A stretch of 64,000 bases of DNA, from positions 61,123,454 to 61,187,453 of the forward strand of contig OX388345.1 in the NCBI GenBank assembly GCA_947579665.1, in the 5' to 3' direction. Shown one piece after another: positions 12,891 through 25,680 of the stretch. The stretch's first letter is position 1. Every line of letters starts with the position of its first letter. Position numbers and translations under genes: made by a program. The stretch is from Sympetrum striolatum. Taxonomy: Eukaryota; Arthropoda; Insecta; Odonata; Libellulidae. The notes beneath the pieces are model-generated. The model searched no databases, was not told where the DNA came from, and saw nothing but the letters and a program-made list of their open reading frames with translations.

Positions 12891-13532
12891 TTATGAAAGC
12901 ACAATATAATCGTGATGCATCATAAATATCTAGGAATTACGCTCAGCAGTAATATTTCCTTCAAAGAGCATATTCGAGGCGTAGTAGGAAAGGCGAATAG
13001 AATGCAAAGGTTAGCCAGCAGAATTCTTAGGGGATGTTCACCGAGAGTAAAAGAAATAGCGTACTTTTCCCTAATTCGACCTCTACTTGAGTATTGCTGT
13101 GCGGTTTGGGATCCTCACGAAGTAGGATTAATTTCCGATCTCGAGATGGTTCAACGTAGAGCAGCAAGGTTCGTCAAGGGAGATTTCAGATTCGACAGCA
13201 GTGTTTCGGCTATGATAGAATCCCTCGGTTGGAACTCTCTTAGTGATAGAAGACGTGAATATCGACGGAAGCTTTTTGATAAATTTATCTCTACCGATTT
13301 CGGGGAGGAGATAACAGATATTGTCATCCCAATTATATTCCTACGCGACCTTCGAGAGAAAACAAAAAAGCGATACAGGGAAGTAGTTGCCAGGACAGAT
13401 AGCTACTTTTGGTCATTTTTTCCGCGAAGTATTAGAGAAGCAAATAGCTCTCCAGATTAGATAGGTATTTTGGTGTCTTACACCCCCTGCCACGCGCCAC
13501 TGGCGGATTGCAGGGTTTAAATGTAAATGTAA
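12891..13532 (+). mobile_element. 5'-truncated CR1/Jockey-type LINE
   Basis: This copy holds only the end of ORF2 and a short 3' UTR. The 3' UTR contains an inverted pair, CCCTGC near 13487 and GCAGGG near 13510, and the element ends in AAATGTAAATGTAA (about 13519-13532), a short tandem tail of the kind used for non-LTR priming. The reading frame is blocked by a stop just upstream of about 12897, so the copy is truncated there. The intact coding part suggests fairly recent insertion compared with the other LINE pieces here. Confidence 0.85.
12912..13460 (+). pseudogene. LINE reverse transcriptase C-terminus, 182 codons
   Basis: The frame opens with HKYLGITLSSNISFKEHI, the widespread post-palm motif of CR1/L2/Jockey-type non-LTR reverse transcriptases. 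It continues with LIRPLLEYCCAVWDPH and LEMVQRRAARFVKGDF, and ends with a YFWSFFPRSIREAN-type C-terminus. These motifs correspond to the thumb and C-terminal portion of ORF2p, which copies element RNA at the nicked target. The catalytic palm (with its YADD-type box) and the endonuclease domain are missing, so no active enzyme can be made. Use of the Met is nominal, since this is a truncated ORF. I see no frameshift within the 182 codons. The exact clade is inference. Confidence 0.85.
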
Positions 13533-15299
13533 TCGGAAAGTGTGGAGTCCCCGAAAGTCACAGATGTTTCTACCCCATCTATCATGAATATCATTGAATA
13601 CATATCAATTCTTATGATTTTTCCCCGAAGAGCAGCATTCCGTGAAATGTAATTTGGGAAAATCTGATCCTACTTAATGTTTATTGGCCTAAAAAGTCTC
13701 AATAAAGAGCAAAAAAGCTCATTTAAATACAGGGTAGGTGAGAAAAGTTTGGATAGTTTCCTGGATATAAAAATCTAAGAAGCAAATTAGTTTCATAATA
13801 AAAATTGATTAATTTACTTTAACCGTGGAATAAAAATGCGATGTAGATAAATGTCATTTATATGTGCAAAAAAGTCAAATTGTAGGGTGGCATGGGAAAA
13901 ACAGATAAATAAAAATATATAAATATAATAAAACGTTATAAAAAGGTATGTATTGTTCTAAAGATTGGATGAGACAAAGGAATAGGGTGTAAGTAAAAAA
14001 TTAAAAATCGATAATGAATAGATATTAGTTATGCGCAAACTCTTGGTATTACTAATTATAAAAGGAAGCTTTAACAAGTTGCGACATTAAAGGTCATCCT
14101 TTCAAAAATTTTTAATTTTATTAAAAGGTTTCACTGAATAAATGTTGAATTTATTAGAAACTTAATATGTATAAGTAGTCAATGTTAAATCCGACGTCTC
14201 GTCCATGCAATGATTTACGAATGTAAATCTTTCTGGTGTGCTATTACTTTGTTCAGTAAAGGAACCATCAAATGGTATCCACTTAGTGCCTTTTCAAACT
14301 TGTTCAAGATCAAAATATTTCCATCATTCTTAGGCTAGAGAATAAAAACGAATATTTACGACTAGGTTTTTCGACAATTTCAGATAAAATTTAGGGTATT
14401 TTGTAAATAACCTCTATCATTACGATAACTGATAATCTCAGCATTTAACAGCTGTTTTACAATCATAAGATTCGTGGTTTTCAGTAGAAGTAGAATCAGA
14501 ACACACAGGTCGACTGAATGATATGATCCCAGTAGTTCTTTAAAGTTTACCAATCCAAAGGGGTGTATGGGATTAAAACTTTCTCAACTCCGTAAGGATA
14601 GCAAGAAAACACTTTTTGGAGAAGATGTTCAGAACTTCCAAGGAAGGAAATTTCACCTTCACCCACCGGAAAACGTGATGAGAATATTTATGCCAGAGGT
14701 GAGATTTAAGGATACACAGTAATCAGTTATCTAAAAATTCACCTTTTTAATCTTTTAAAGTGTTTTTGCAATTACTAAGGCTATTATTACAACTATACTT
14801 GGTAAAAGGTAATGCGAGATGCTGAAAAATGAAAGTTAATAATACAAAAATTCAAATCTATAGCGGAAAATGTTCAGTCAAGCAAAATAAAGTCCGTGAA
14901 ATGTTTGGAATTTGTCAAAATTCTCCAATTCACGCACAGGCGAGCATTAAAGCGAGTCGAAGTTAATTTTCTGGAAAGTTAAATAATGAACGCAAATTCC
15001 CACTCACAAATAGTCCGTTGAAATATAAATTTCCACATGAAAATGCTTAACTGAAATTGACCCATAGCATTATTTCATGGAATATAAATACTAAGAATGA
15101 ATATAAATAATTTAAATTATTGCTTATATATTTTATGGAATTCATGAATATTGATGAAATTAACAATGAAGAAAGAGATGTCAGCATTAAGCTCATACAT
15201 TTAGGGAATGCATGTAGAACAAATGTAACAGATATTTATAGTTGTTCAGAGAAAGAGGATAATAAAGTAAAGATAACTTTCAAAGATAAATAAACTAAA
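13533..15299. other. AT-rich, nothing recognised
   Basis: Unique AT-rich sequence with no frame above 60 codons. TACAGGGTAGGTGAGAAAAG near 13729 resembles a mariner-type terminus, but no partner end is found nearby. Confidence 0.5.
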
Positions 15300-15502
15300 T
15301 TCGGCATGATGAGTGTATGGCAGTAGAAAGACAGGCATAGCTGTTAGTCAGCAGGATAATAGAGGAAACTAAGTGAGACAGATCTATTGGAACTACGGTG
15401 GTCTGCTCAAAGCAGTAGATGGAAAGAATTGGACGGAGAAAGATACAATTACGTCAAATGTTGAATGAATCAGGATTAAGTTACACATATCGAAAATTAT
15501 AA
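15300..15502 (+). pseudogene. Decayed LINE ORF2 C-terminus
   Basis: From 15376 one frame reads RQIYWNYGGLLKAVDGKNW, matching the 'R-x-x-W-I-G-H ... GLLK-x-V-x-(E/D)GK' signature near the C-terminus of many insect non-LTR ORF2 proteins. A one-step frame change near 15431 then gives GRRKIQLRQMLNES and a stop at 15500-15502, which corresponds to the following 'GRxRxQxxDD' segment. The match across a frameshift is what makes chance less likely. The copy is old and cannot code. The boundary upstream of 15370 is vague. Confidence 0.45.
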
Positions 15503-15531
15503 AATCTTACATATAGAAAATATGTAAGATT
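15503..15531. repeat. 12-bp perfect inverted repeat
   Basis: AATCTTACATAT (15503-15514) and its exact complement (15520-15531) are separated by five bases. It lies directly after the LINE remnant and may be part of that element's 3' UTR. Confidence 0.6.
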
Positions 15532-16708
15532 AGAAAACGTGAAAGTGAGGAAGAAATATAGATAAAAATAAATTTACATTATTCTTACCAACCAACAATG
15601 ACGGCCACTGCATAAAAGTGCCTAATTAAAAGTTTTTAACGGTAATAAATTTGTACATCATATTCAATGCTGACATTTTATGCTGATTTACAAAGTATAG
15701 ATTAATATCACATTTCTTAATTTTCTTAATTTAATCATATTTATGTCAAAACCTAAATATTTTAAATCTATTCAAAGTCAGCCTTAAATAAAAATTCAAA
15801 TGGACTGATGAAATTTGAAGTAAATTCTCTTTACAAAGGTTAATAGAAAATAAATGTAGTTAATTTACATTAAAAAGGTCAATAGGCAATATTTCTTCTC
15901 ATATAGATGTACGAAATTTGAAAATTTGAGCCATCATGACTATCGCGGCATCGTTCTCAATCTTTAAATAGCTTGGATAAACAATTAAAACATAGGTACC
16001 AGAACGTTGGATACGAATTGAAGGATTAAATAATAAATTCATAAAGATGGCGAAGAGTTGTGTTCATAACTACCTGCGATATCGATGAAGAATGGACCTA
16101 GCATTTGTCTCCCTTTCCTACACCACCGAATGCGGGTATGTTTGATTCATAGCATTTTAAACTCTTTCCATTTTCAAGGATTTCCATCTCTCCGCTTCTT
16201 TTGAAACAGCTTGCATCCATCACTAGTGCAACGTCATTACGTTCAGCCACCAACTCTTCCCTTTCCGTTTACAGCTTTGCTTTACAGATTGCTTTTAACA
16301 GCATACAGGAATATAAAAATACGTTCATTTAAATGATCAAAGCTGGAGTGAAATCAAAGGAATTCATTAAATTCTTAAAGTTTTAGCAACATTTCGTATT
16401 TTTCTAATGCATATTCAAAGCGAGTCCCTTACTGATAAATGATAACGGATATCTGTAATGAAAACACTAGCAATTCAGTTATGACCCTTACTTCATTTAA
16501 GAAATTGGCCATCCAGGAATCTCGTAATGCCCATGAACCTCGTAGATACCATCCAAAAGTTTTATGGCTATGCATTTTCACAATTTTCGTTACCTAGATA
16601 CAGGTCTACAATTTTTCAGTTGATTTTTTTAAAGCTGACTGTAATGTAAACAGTAAGCACCAAATCGTTAAGTAATAAAACAATCAAAATGTTTAAATTT
16701 TTTTCGCC
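15532..16708. other. AT-rich, nothing recognised
   Basis: No open frame or repeat signature of note. Confidence 0.5.
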
Positions 16709-16822
16709 AAATTTAGAAACAAATTATTATGAGATTTTCTCAATGGAAATTACGTTACGTCAAAGTATTTTAAACTGAAAATTCTCCTTTGTGACCACAT
16801 ATAGCGTATTGAATTCCTATTT
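16709..16822. repeat. Diverged direct repeat, copy 1
   Basis: Shares an aligned block with 16977-17092: AAATTTAG, then ACAAAT, TTATGA, ATTTTCTCAATG, TTACGTCA and ACCACATA in the same order with scattered substitutions. The offset is about 268 bp, so this is an old segmental or tandem duplication. Confidence 0.7.
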
Positions 16823-16976
16823 AATTATTTAATTTATACTGCTGCAATTTGGTAAAGTTATCATGTGGCAACGGTTGAGGGGAATATAAAAATACAACCT
16901 GTCTGGAATTCACCCAAGGATGGGATTTTAGAATGCATATATCGTAACGATGAAATGGAATAACCTTGTGTGCTAA

Positions 16977-17092
16977 AATTTAGCAACAAATGCTTATGAT
17001 ATTTTCTCAATGTAAATTCCATTACGTCATAGGTTTTAAAATAAAAATTTTTGCTTTTCAACCACATAATGCATTTTACTCCCCTTTTAGAA
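16977..17092. repeat. Diverged direct repeat, copy 2
   Basis: Second copy of the block described for 16709-16822. A minus-strand frame of 107 codons (16861-17184) covers this copy, but the same frame is interrupted in copy 1, so coding is not supported. Confidence 0.7.
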
Positions 17093-17749
17093 TTTATAAA
17101 ACATTGCTGCTCGTTCATCTCCGTGAATAGCACCAAATAGTAACGGTTACTTCTCGCGAGAGGAAGTGGATTGTTCGCGTTCAAAGAGGTATTTGAAAAG
17201 AGCGTGGTTGGAAGATTTTATATTTTCGTTGGAAAAAGTTCCGACGGCAGCCTCCCCTTAAATTAGAGATGTGCGTCAGCGAGTCTCTCAGACCTTTAAA
17301 TTCCCAAGTACTCTGCGATTACAGCCTCTCTTTACTGCAGTTTCTATTTGAGCAAAGGATTTTATGGTCCTTTCTCTGGAGTCTTTTCAATACTTAATCA
17401 TCCAAAGCTATCTATGAATTTTCCTCCGACCTTTAAACACTAAAATTAGACGAAAGGCTTTTAAACACTACTGAATACCACTAACACAATTATTATAATA
17501 CATTTTAAGAGGATTTAACTGATGCGTTTATCTCCATGTTCATCAATAAAATATTTAATGTAGCACAACCTTTAAATTTTCCGCCTTTATTTACTGCTCC
17601 AAGTAACACGTTTGGAAATTGGTTCCGATTTAATGCATACTTTAATTTTGCGTAGGTAATCAGTTCCTGCCAATGCATCGATACCTATAAATTGAAGATA
17701 TTTAAACTCTTACTCGTAGCTCTCTCAGTACACGGCCGACTGAACGAGT
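17093..17749. other. Non-coding; mild GC-richer patch
   Basis: The part around 17150-17440 is GC-richer than neighbours. No gene is supported. Confidence 0.45.
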
Positions 17750-18345
17750 GAGCGCCATCGCGTGCTAATGATTTCCTTTTCCGTTTTGTTTTCCTATTTT
17801 GTATTTCCCTAATATTAACTTACTGTAGATTATTGTTTATGCCTAAATCATGATTTTAACACTCTTATATAATTATTGTAGAGCGTTATTTTGTATTGAT
17901 CGTGTTTTATTTTGCTTTTTTCTAGTTAATTCATATTTTAGATCAAAAGTGTATGTATCTACTTACTGTATTCTCTGTATTTCATTTTTTATAAACATTC
18001 ATTATTTGTCTTGATAATATGTCTCTAACAATTCTTATAATATTTCAGGTTATATGTTCATTGGTTTCTTTAATGTCTTTTAGTTTCGGTAGGTTTGCGC
18101 AGGTTTTTCACACCCCCCTTCTTTGTGGGTGTTTTCCTGCAGACGATATTTTTTCCTAAGCTTTTCTTAGGTTTTTTTTACATCCGCAATCCCTTCTTAC
18201 ATTTTCTTCTATTTTCTTCTAAGTTTCATTGATACATGTAATAAACTTATAATAATGTAACAACTTAACGACAGTTTAGAAGGAAGAGGAGACTTTTTAG
18301 TCTCAATCTAGCCTATAATAAAGACCCTAATAATAATAATAATGA
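17750..18345 (+). mobile_element. LINE 3' UTR (copy A)
   Basis: The segment matches the minus-strand copy at 31033-31505 over several hundred bases. Shared blocks are GGTAGGTTTGCGCAG, GTGTTTTCCTGCA, TTTCCTAAG, TTAGGTTTTTTTTACA and TAGTCTCAAT. It ends in AATAAAGACC followed by a (TAA)n run (18327-18345), typical of non-LTR 3' ends. GCAGG (18099-18103) and CCTGC (18136-18140), with CACCC/GGGTG inside, form a nested stem-loop. No coding remnant is certain upstream; a short frame ending near 17752 could be the last codons. Confidence 0.6.
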
Positions 18346-18590
18346 TAAAAGAAAGTAAAATGTCCAATCTCTTCTTTCTAGCATTATAAAATATCTTTTC
18401 AATGAAATAAGGCCTTCATCAGTGGAGTTTGCTCAAAATTAATTAATGCAGTCACAATTCGGTGCATAGTAGAGGTTTACAGTGATTTCATATTCATTCA
18501 ACGCTTTAGAGACTTTAGAAATCACGAGGAACTCCTCGTCAAATATTGCCAACGAATTTCTGTTTCTGAACCTTGCTCCCATATTACGAA
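18346..18590. other. AT-rich spacer
   Basis: A minus-strand ACTGATGAAGGCC near 18410 weakly resembles the hammerhead-like box of the Penelope tails, but the rest of the core is not convincing. Nothing else is seen. Confidence 0.4.
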
Positions 18591-19035
18591 CCCTCATTCC
18601 TTAATTTCCACGCACCTTTCCTAGCATCCCGCTCCTTGTTTCCCCCCCTTGTTCTTCACCTTCCCAACTCGTTGCATCTTCTTTGGTTTTTGAACGTATT
18701 TTAGTCATTTTAATGACCATGCCTTACTTTGTAACTCTTGCTTTTCTTACTTACTTTGTAACCTTGCATTTATTGTGATTGAGAACCTTTGCCGTGTAAC
18801 CTCCCTCATCCCTTACCCCCCCTCCCACATTTCCACCTTCCTCCCCCTAGGTCCCTTTGTTCCTCCTTCCGTCACTTGCTTCCTTCTTTCCCCTCCACCC
18901 TCCTCCTTTCCTATTTGCTGATCCCTTGACGTTCATGAGTATATTTGGAATTGTTCTTGTTTTGTCACCTGAAGATGTAGCGACGCTACAGAACTGACTG
19001 GGTCGTGTTATTCTGAAAATAAATAGTAGTCTAGT
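18591..19035 (+). mobile_element. Penelope-like retroelement 3' end
   Basis: A long C/T-rich 3' UTR (about 18590-18930) precedes a hammerhead-like core at 18966-19007 and AATAAA at 19018-19023. This is the same architecture as at 6.7 kb. No endonuclease or reverse transcriptase coding is readable upstream. Confidence 0.5.
18966..19007 (+). ncRNA. Hammerhead-like motif, core mutated
   Basis: Stem I is CAC (18966-18968) with GTG (19005-19007). CTGAAGA is at 18969-18975. Stem II is a perfect 6-bp TGTAGC (18976-18981) with GCTACA (18985-18990) closed by a 3-base loop. The expected GAAA is GAAC (18991-18994), and the stem III palindrome is lost, so this copy is probably inactive. The well-kept stem II shows what the family's stem II looks like. 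Confidence 0.5.
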
Positions 19036-21857
19036 AAAAGTTTGTTTATCATGGATTTTTTACAAGTAAAAAGTAGTAGTAGAGCAAATTACCTGAAATT
19101 TTCACAATATCAAATTTCTATTAAGTGCTTAGACTGTAGACTGATTGGGTCATCATCCCTTCTACTATTAGATACAAATACTTTGGCGATGGGGTGTGAG
19201 GTGAATATGCAGAATAAGGAGTGAGGTAGTTTGCCCATACTTTCTTCTCAGAAACAGAATGCTATTAGCAAAACGTGTCTGCTCAAGTGAGGTACAATTG
19301 CTCTACTTGTAATACTTTCATTATTACACCACAACGATGGACCTTAAATACTGTCATCATACAGAATAAATCACACCTCAATGAGTTTCACATCATTACG
19401 GTTATACAGAAGAATGAGATGAAGTAAATGATAAATTCCTTTTCCCATATCCTCCCTTAAAGACAAACGCAAAATATTCCATTCATCAATATATATGGTA
19501 GCAATAACGGTACCACATGAGGCAATGAAAGGAGATGAGATGAATTATATTATTTACTCTAGTCAGCCTAATGTTATTCCAAATGCTTTATTATCTTTCC
19601 AATCCTCAATATTTTCCTCAATTGTTTTTATTTATTTCAATGATTGATGACGAAATTACGTTCAATCAGTTTCTTTATTACTGAGTGACGCTTTCATCTG
19701 AAATGTTTATAAAGGAGTGAAAAATACTATTGGAATGATTTGAATGCTAAAATATTACATTGAGTGTCATAGGCATGTAAGCTCCTTAAAGCATCAAAGG
19801 AAATACAGTTTATTAAAGCCTCCATTCTGCCTTGTGATGGCATTTCCGTCCTAATTGATCTCCTCAGTCAACCACATCTAAACACCTCAAAAGCATCTAT
19901 TCTACCAAGGGGTAAGTCATTAACTATTCACAAACAGACGTGAATTCAATGAAGTGATTACGAGCGTGAGTTTCCAATCTTAGAATGCAGTTAATTATAT
20001 TACTTGTAAATCTCTTAGGGCATATTTGTATTCAACTAAATTACAAAATCGTTAAAACTATAACCCTTATAATCAGTATTATTTCTTCTTAACGATTTTT
20101 CTAGACACATTATCTAGAACATTGGGTAGCAGAAAAAATTCAATGAAATTAAACACTTACAAGTAAAAATCAAAGATATTTACATAAATTTGACTTTAAT
20201 GTATTAATATAAAATTTGACTTTAACCTTTAAAGGTAAATTTGAAAATTTGATTGTAATTATATATAATTTTACTAAACATTCAAGAAAAGTGGGAAGCT
20301 TTGAGTAATACTTAGTTGTATGAGTATTTGATGACTTGATACTTAAATATCATAGGATTACGATAGAGTTATAAGGCTCGCTTCGTAAATACAGTAAACT
20401 ATAGCATGCAATTCATACACAAATAATGTTTCATGCCACGAAATATTTCTTGAGATAAAGTATTACATCAATATTATAGAATTAGAATCGTTATGACAGA
20501 ATTTCTTACTCAGTTTAATGAATATCGATAATATTGTAAATTTCTCATTTTGTAACGCGATGGAATCTTTAGGAAATGGTTCTGAATACGAAAATTTCGA
20601 GATGCTTGGTTTATCAGGATTATTCTCTAATGTATTCTCCTTTTGGTGAGCCGACGAATTTTTTCCGAGCCTCTATATCTCTTCTGTTTTTAAGCACCCC
20701 CTTCATTATTTTCAGTGCTCTTCGTTTGACTAAATATCCAATCTTCATTGCTTAGTACAATTATCAACGTGTTCACATTCGGAATAAAGCAATTAATGTA
20801 TATGTATTTACGATTCAGGAAAATAATATATTAAATACCCATTTTATGTTACTGCAGAAGAGATACTAAAGCACGTATGTTATCAAAAGAGTCTAATCCC
20901 TCAAAATTTGAGTAAAAGATATTTCTTCCAGACATGTATGTACCAGTAAACGTATAGTCTTACGTAAATTTCTTATTGGAAAATGAAATCATCATGAAAT
21001 GCTACATTTAGTTATTACGGTTAAAAATGTATTTATAAGAAGAAATATCTTTAGCATCAATATTTCTGATCTTAATTTCCACATTCACTTTTAATGTTAG
21101 TTTCGAATATTCTCGCGTCTAAATGTAAATAAATCGTAATACAAATGTTCAATGACTGATGAATAAAAACAACATGCTAATTATTTAACCAATGAACGAT
21201 CAAAGAATAAAACGTGGAAAATAACAGCATGTACCGAACAGCTTCAAAAAATAATAAGAAAATTAAAAAATTAAAATATATTTTTTAAGCGGTGGTAAAT
21301 CTCTTGAGCCAGAACTATGGGAATATGAAGCATATTCTGATTGATTAATTTATGAAGAATCTAAGAGGCCACAGATTATTAACATTTTATTTCTTTCATA
21401 ATTAGTTATAAATGGTTTATTAGTTCAGAAGACAGGAGAAAGCTAAGAAGACTCTATGAAAATAATAAGCAAAATAAGAAGATCGATGAGATGAATGACC
21501 CAAAGGAGGATCTTATAAGAAAACTGTCGACGAAACAAGTAACCCAAAATAAAATTAACTCCCGTGAAATTTTTCTCCCATTTGACGGATTCAGCTTTTC
21601 ATCAAATGGCTTAATTGGATCTCTTGATGAATGAAATTTGAGCATTTGATGATTATATTTTGCCAAAATAAAAGACGAGCGCATTTCGCAAATTAAAGTT
21701 TGCCTTAATCAAAGATTTCGTTTGAGATTATTTACCTTTGTAATTAAGTAGTAATTGCTGGAAACAAAGCAGGTGATTAATAGTATGGAAAAGCAAGAAT
21801 AAAAAAAAAATAAGATTAGAATCGCAGGTGGTTATTAATCCCGAAAATCCTTTAAGA
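19036..21857. other. AT-rich, nothing recognised
   Basis: Unique AT-rich sequence. Short frames on both strands only. AATTTGACTTTAA occurs twice near 20190-20230, a minor local repeat. Confidence 0.5.
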
Positions 21858-22125
21858 AAGGGCTCCTGGATAGCCAAGTGGGCAACGCACTCGGCTTTGG
21901 AAAAAGTGGTCTGGGGTTCGATTCCCGGTGATAGTCCATGTGTAAAATGACCTACGATATCAAAGCACTTTTTAACATATACGAACAACCAACCTCTTCG
22001 AATGGGAATTACAAATCATTGTCTGTATAGTATTCATCCGGAAGGCTCGTTGGTACCTCATGCCCTCCAACATTACCTTCCATAAGCTACTAGAATGAGG
22101 GCAACTGGGCATGATGAGGATTAAG
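21858..22125 (+). mobile_element. tRNA-derived SINE
   Basis: The head (21860-21936) is tRNA-like, with A box TAGCCAAGTGG (21871-21881) and B box GGTTCGATTCC (21914-21924). Their 33-base separation suits polymerase III. The body continues in a GC-richer block unlike the flanks, through about 22125 (TGGTACCTCATGCCCTCC, then AGAATGAGGGCAACTGG). The 3' end is not sharply visible. The head cannot be a working tRNA: the acceptor and anticodon arms do not pair properly. Confidence 0.7.
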
Positions 22126-25100
22126 GTTACTTACTTCTCTACAAAACATTCCTTAGCACAATAGTAGTAAAAAACTAAATATATTATCATCTCATGAATA
22201 TAATTATGGTACATTTGTACGTAAGTAATTAGGGTTGAACCACACTTTGATAGAGATACCTGTTTTACGTAAGAGATAATATTAGGAAAGACTTTTTGCG
22301 TCGAACTAATGACATTTTTTCGCGATTAACATCTAGGCTGAAGGATTGGATTCCGTTTATAACTCATAAAACGCGCATCTAGGAAGATTGCTGTCACGAG
22401 AGTGAAAATTAATGGAAAAACGGGGAAGCACTAAGTACGAGGTAGCCTTGGTGATAAAGAAGCACTAGAGAGGAAAGCTGCTTAAATTGTTCAGCGCCTT
22501 AGACTTCCAGTTACCGGCTCTCGCTTTAGCTCTTCTCCTCTTTAATCTGCTGGATTCGTAGCAAAAAAGCCTGCGTAATTCAAATTTCCAACGCTTATTC
22601 TAGGAATAACTAATACGCCTTCGTCTCGGAGATTATAGAGGTTTACATAAGCAAAGATTAATTAATATGAGGGTACTTTAATTAACCAATTACGGCCATA
22701 AAAACAGTTATTTAGAAATTACTACGCAGCGAAGTCTTATTTCAGTTATCAAATTAATGAGAAAATATCAAAATCAAACGTAATTTGAAAAATAGCTGAT
22801 TTTGTTCGTCTAAGCAAACAGTAGAGAGCTATCTCTATATTTTAAATTAATGTCCCTTCATCCTTTTAATAAAAAGGTTTTATATATTTTTACCACGTGC
22901 AAAACGGTGGCATTGGGTGAAAAATTGTATTTAATGTATAATGATTGAAAAAAGAAGAATTATTGGTTTTAAAACACTTCTTGAGCATCACGAAAGTGAA
23001 GTAAATTATAATTAGTGGTAAAAATTCATCCAGAATCAACCAATTTTAACTTATGCTGGATTCTGTCTACTATTATCTATATAAGGCATACTCATGGTAC
23101 GCTAACAGCGATAAGTTCTCCTGATTTCAAAATCGATCTCCAAGATAATGTAGTTTTTTCATATCTATCTCATTTGAAAGTATTAATACAAACATTATTA
23201 TACACAAAGAATTGTTTCGAAAGGAAGAGGTCAGTATTAATACTGGAAAGCTGCAGTGCCTTTGTAATAAACATAAATATAGATTCTCAATCAATGCTTC
23301 CATGGAACACCTTATTTACCTACTTGCACTCAAAGGTGTACTGATCCATAATTGCATTATTTTAGCCCTGAAAGAAGCTTTGTCAAAAGGAACATAAACA
23401 TTGCGTTGACTCTTACGATGCTCTAGAATTATGTTTCTATCTAATGAAGTATTTAAAAAAACAAAAAGAGAGATTTTGCAACCATAATAGTACCTAACGA
23501 TGCTTCTAATTCTATGAATTATGATATCAATATGATGAACTTGTAATTTTAAATTTATTTACCTAATAATAGAGATAGATTAAAATATCTGAAGCTGTAT
23601 TTCATAGCGTAATCCAGTAATAATTTCCTTCGAGGAGAAAATATCACTCAAGGGAATGTGAAGCGGATAGAGGAGGCAGTCGGACGAGTTTTCCTTTTTT
23701 ACCCATAATTCACTTTAATTTGAAGGAAGGGCTACGGACTATTAAACTTATCTAGATACATAATATTGAGTACGAAAAGCGTAGTTACGCGCTAAGAGCA
23801 CTCCTGGTGAGCAATGAAGTCATTAAATCAAAAAGGTGTGCATACATTGAGAGCATTCAGGAAAATGCATACTGCGCTCGTGTATAGCGATAGATAAATG
23901 ACTTTTGCCAACAGAAAAGCTCGTTGCTTGAGAGAATCTTATCTTCCTATTGTGGTATGCTAGTACTATTAGCAACGAAAGTTCAGAGGTGTACTTATAG
24001 AATGAGAGTAGATCCTGCAATGAGAGGGGGAGAATTTATGGAGAAAGGAAAAGAAAAAATGAAGTCTCTGGCTGTGAGTGTATGGGAAAAGTTGAGAAAA
24101 AGAAGGCTCTGTGTAAGAGGCGAGCGTTTGAGGCGTAAATATGACGGTAGGGATAGATAATGACGCCGTTCCTCATAATTAGAAAACAAAAAAGACGGTT
24201 TCGTGAAACAAGGGTACAAAAGATGCACCCAGTATGCTCGGGAAATGAGAATAATGGCAGTGCAAGAAGAAAGCAAGATTGAAAGATTTTCCTCATTTGA
24301 GGGAAACCTGTAAAGTAAGAAGAAAATACGTGCAGAACATTGGTGAAGTATTTGGCGCATAAGTATATGAAACAAATTTATCACTGTGATTACGAGGTTA
24401 TCAATGGGATAAGCAGAGTGTATATTTTTACTGATGTAAGAAATATATAGATTCGTACCACAGTTTCTAAATACCTTAATAAAATTTTCAGATTTCAAAT
24501 TCGAATATTCATATGACATACACTTAGATATATCTTGATTAACTTCTACTACAATGATCTTCAACACTGAGCAGATGTGACCAATGTATAGATTTGCAAT
24601 ACATCTTATAGCTACTCTAAGAAAGGGTATATTTTTTCGAATTCGACTTTCAAATATTCCTAGATCATATACTTAAATTTATTCCTTCCTTTAGGTAGTT
24701 AGCTTCGTAAAAATTTATTAACTTTGCTTCCATCCGGGGTGGTTGGAGCTTTTTCATTACCAACATCAAAGAAAACCACTAGGTTAACTGCTAAAAAATT
24801 ATATCTTATTATTTAAACTACAAAAGTTGTTTGTCACTTTGTGATTATACCGGTTATCTTAAGTATTACGTGTATTAAGTAATACAACACACAACCAGTT
24901 GTGCAGTTTAAGCAATAAAATATAATTTGTGTGGAGTTAATCCAGTGTTTTTCTTCAATTGTCGCATAAGCTTTGAAATATGAATTCCTATTTCAGACTG
25001 ATAATGAGACTAAGTACTATGCAATTGAAACTGTAATATATTACAGTGATCAGCTTCATCGAAGTAATGATGCAGTACAAAGTCTGATAATTTTCCGCTG

Positions 25101-25680
25101 CCAGATAAAATAAATTCTACCGCACATAAAAGTATCATTGATCAGAATGCAAAGAATCAATTTTCCAAATGTGTCCCCTACTCTAATTAACTGTTCGGCT
25201 TCTTGTCCGTTGCCCTTTTCGGATGATGAAAGCGACATCAAAGTCGTTACTGAGCACTTAATCCCGATCCGCCAAGCCATAAAATCGCTCTCTCGGCCCG
25301 AGACGATCGACGAGAGCTGATATAATTTTATGCTAATCCTTAATGGTTTTGCTAGATAAGGTATCGTGACTGACGCACGAGCTGTAAATGTGGCCATATC
25401 TCAGAATATGCAAGATGTAGCCCTTTTAATCATTATCAAATCAGATTTTTATTTTATCAATGAAAGTTTTACTGTATGTTTCTTAGCTGAAGGTTAATGA
25501 ATTCGGGTTACTTTACGGATGAATTCGTTTGGTATAGAAACGGAAAATTCTTGAAGTGATTTATTGTTTACATTTTCATGTAGCATAAGTTTTGGTTCCC
25601 CTCTTTGATACTGCTATGAATATTGTCCTGACTACTTTAATATCCGTAATTATTATTTAGCCTCCACTTGATCTCTAATT
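22126..25680. other. Non-coding; several strand-biased frames
   Basis: No supported gene. The minus-strand frame of 190 codons at 23995-24567 lies opposite a purine-rich plus strand (24000-24160), matches no family and has no consistent protein features. A GC-richer patch lies at about 22380-22640, and another at 25140-25320. Confidence 0.5.

Noticed and set aside
13729..13760. Mariner-like MITE end (TACAGGGTAGGTGAGAAAAG)
   Set aside because: No complementary end or element body could be found within 2 kb.
16861..17184. 107-codon minus frame as a transposase fragment
   Set aside because: It runs over one copy of the direct repeat, is not open in the other copy, and has no DDE/DDD or DNA-binding motif.
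18405..18440. Minus-strand Penelope-like tail (ACTGATGAAGGCC)
   Set aside because: The first box is good but stem II does not close properly and no palindrome or polyadenylation context follows.
21858..21936. Functional tRNA gene
   Set aside because: A and B boxes are good but the acceptor and anticodon stems do not pair, and a SINE-like body follows.
23995..24567. 190-codon minus-strand frame as a gene
   Set aside because: It lies opposite purine-rich sequence, has no recognisable domain, no protein-like pattern, and no splice or promoter context. Strand composition explains the lack of stops.
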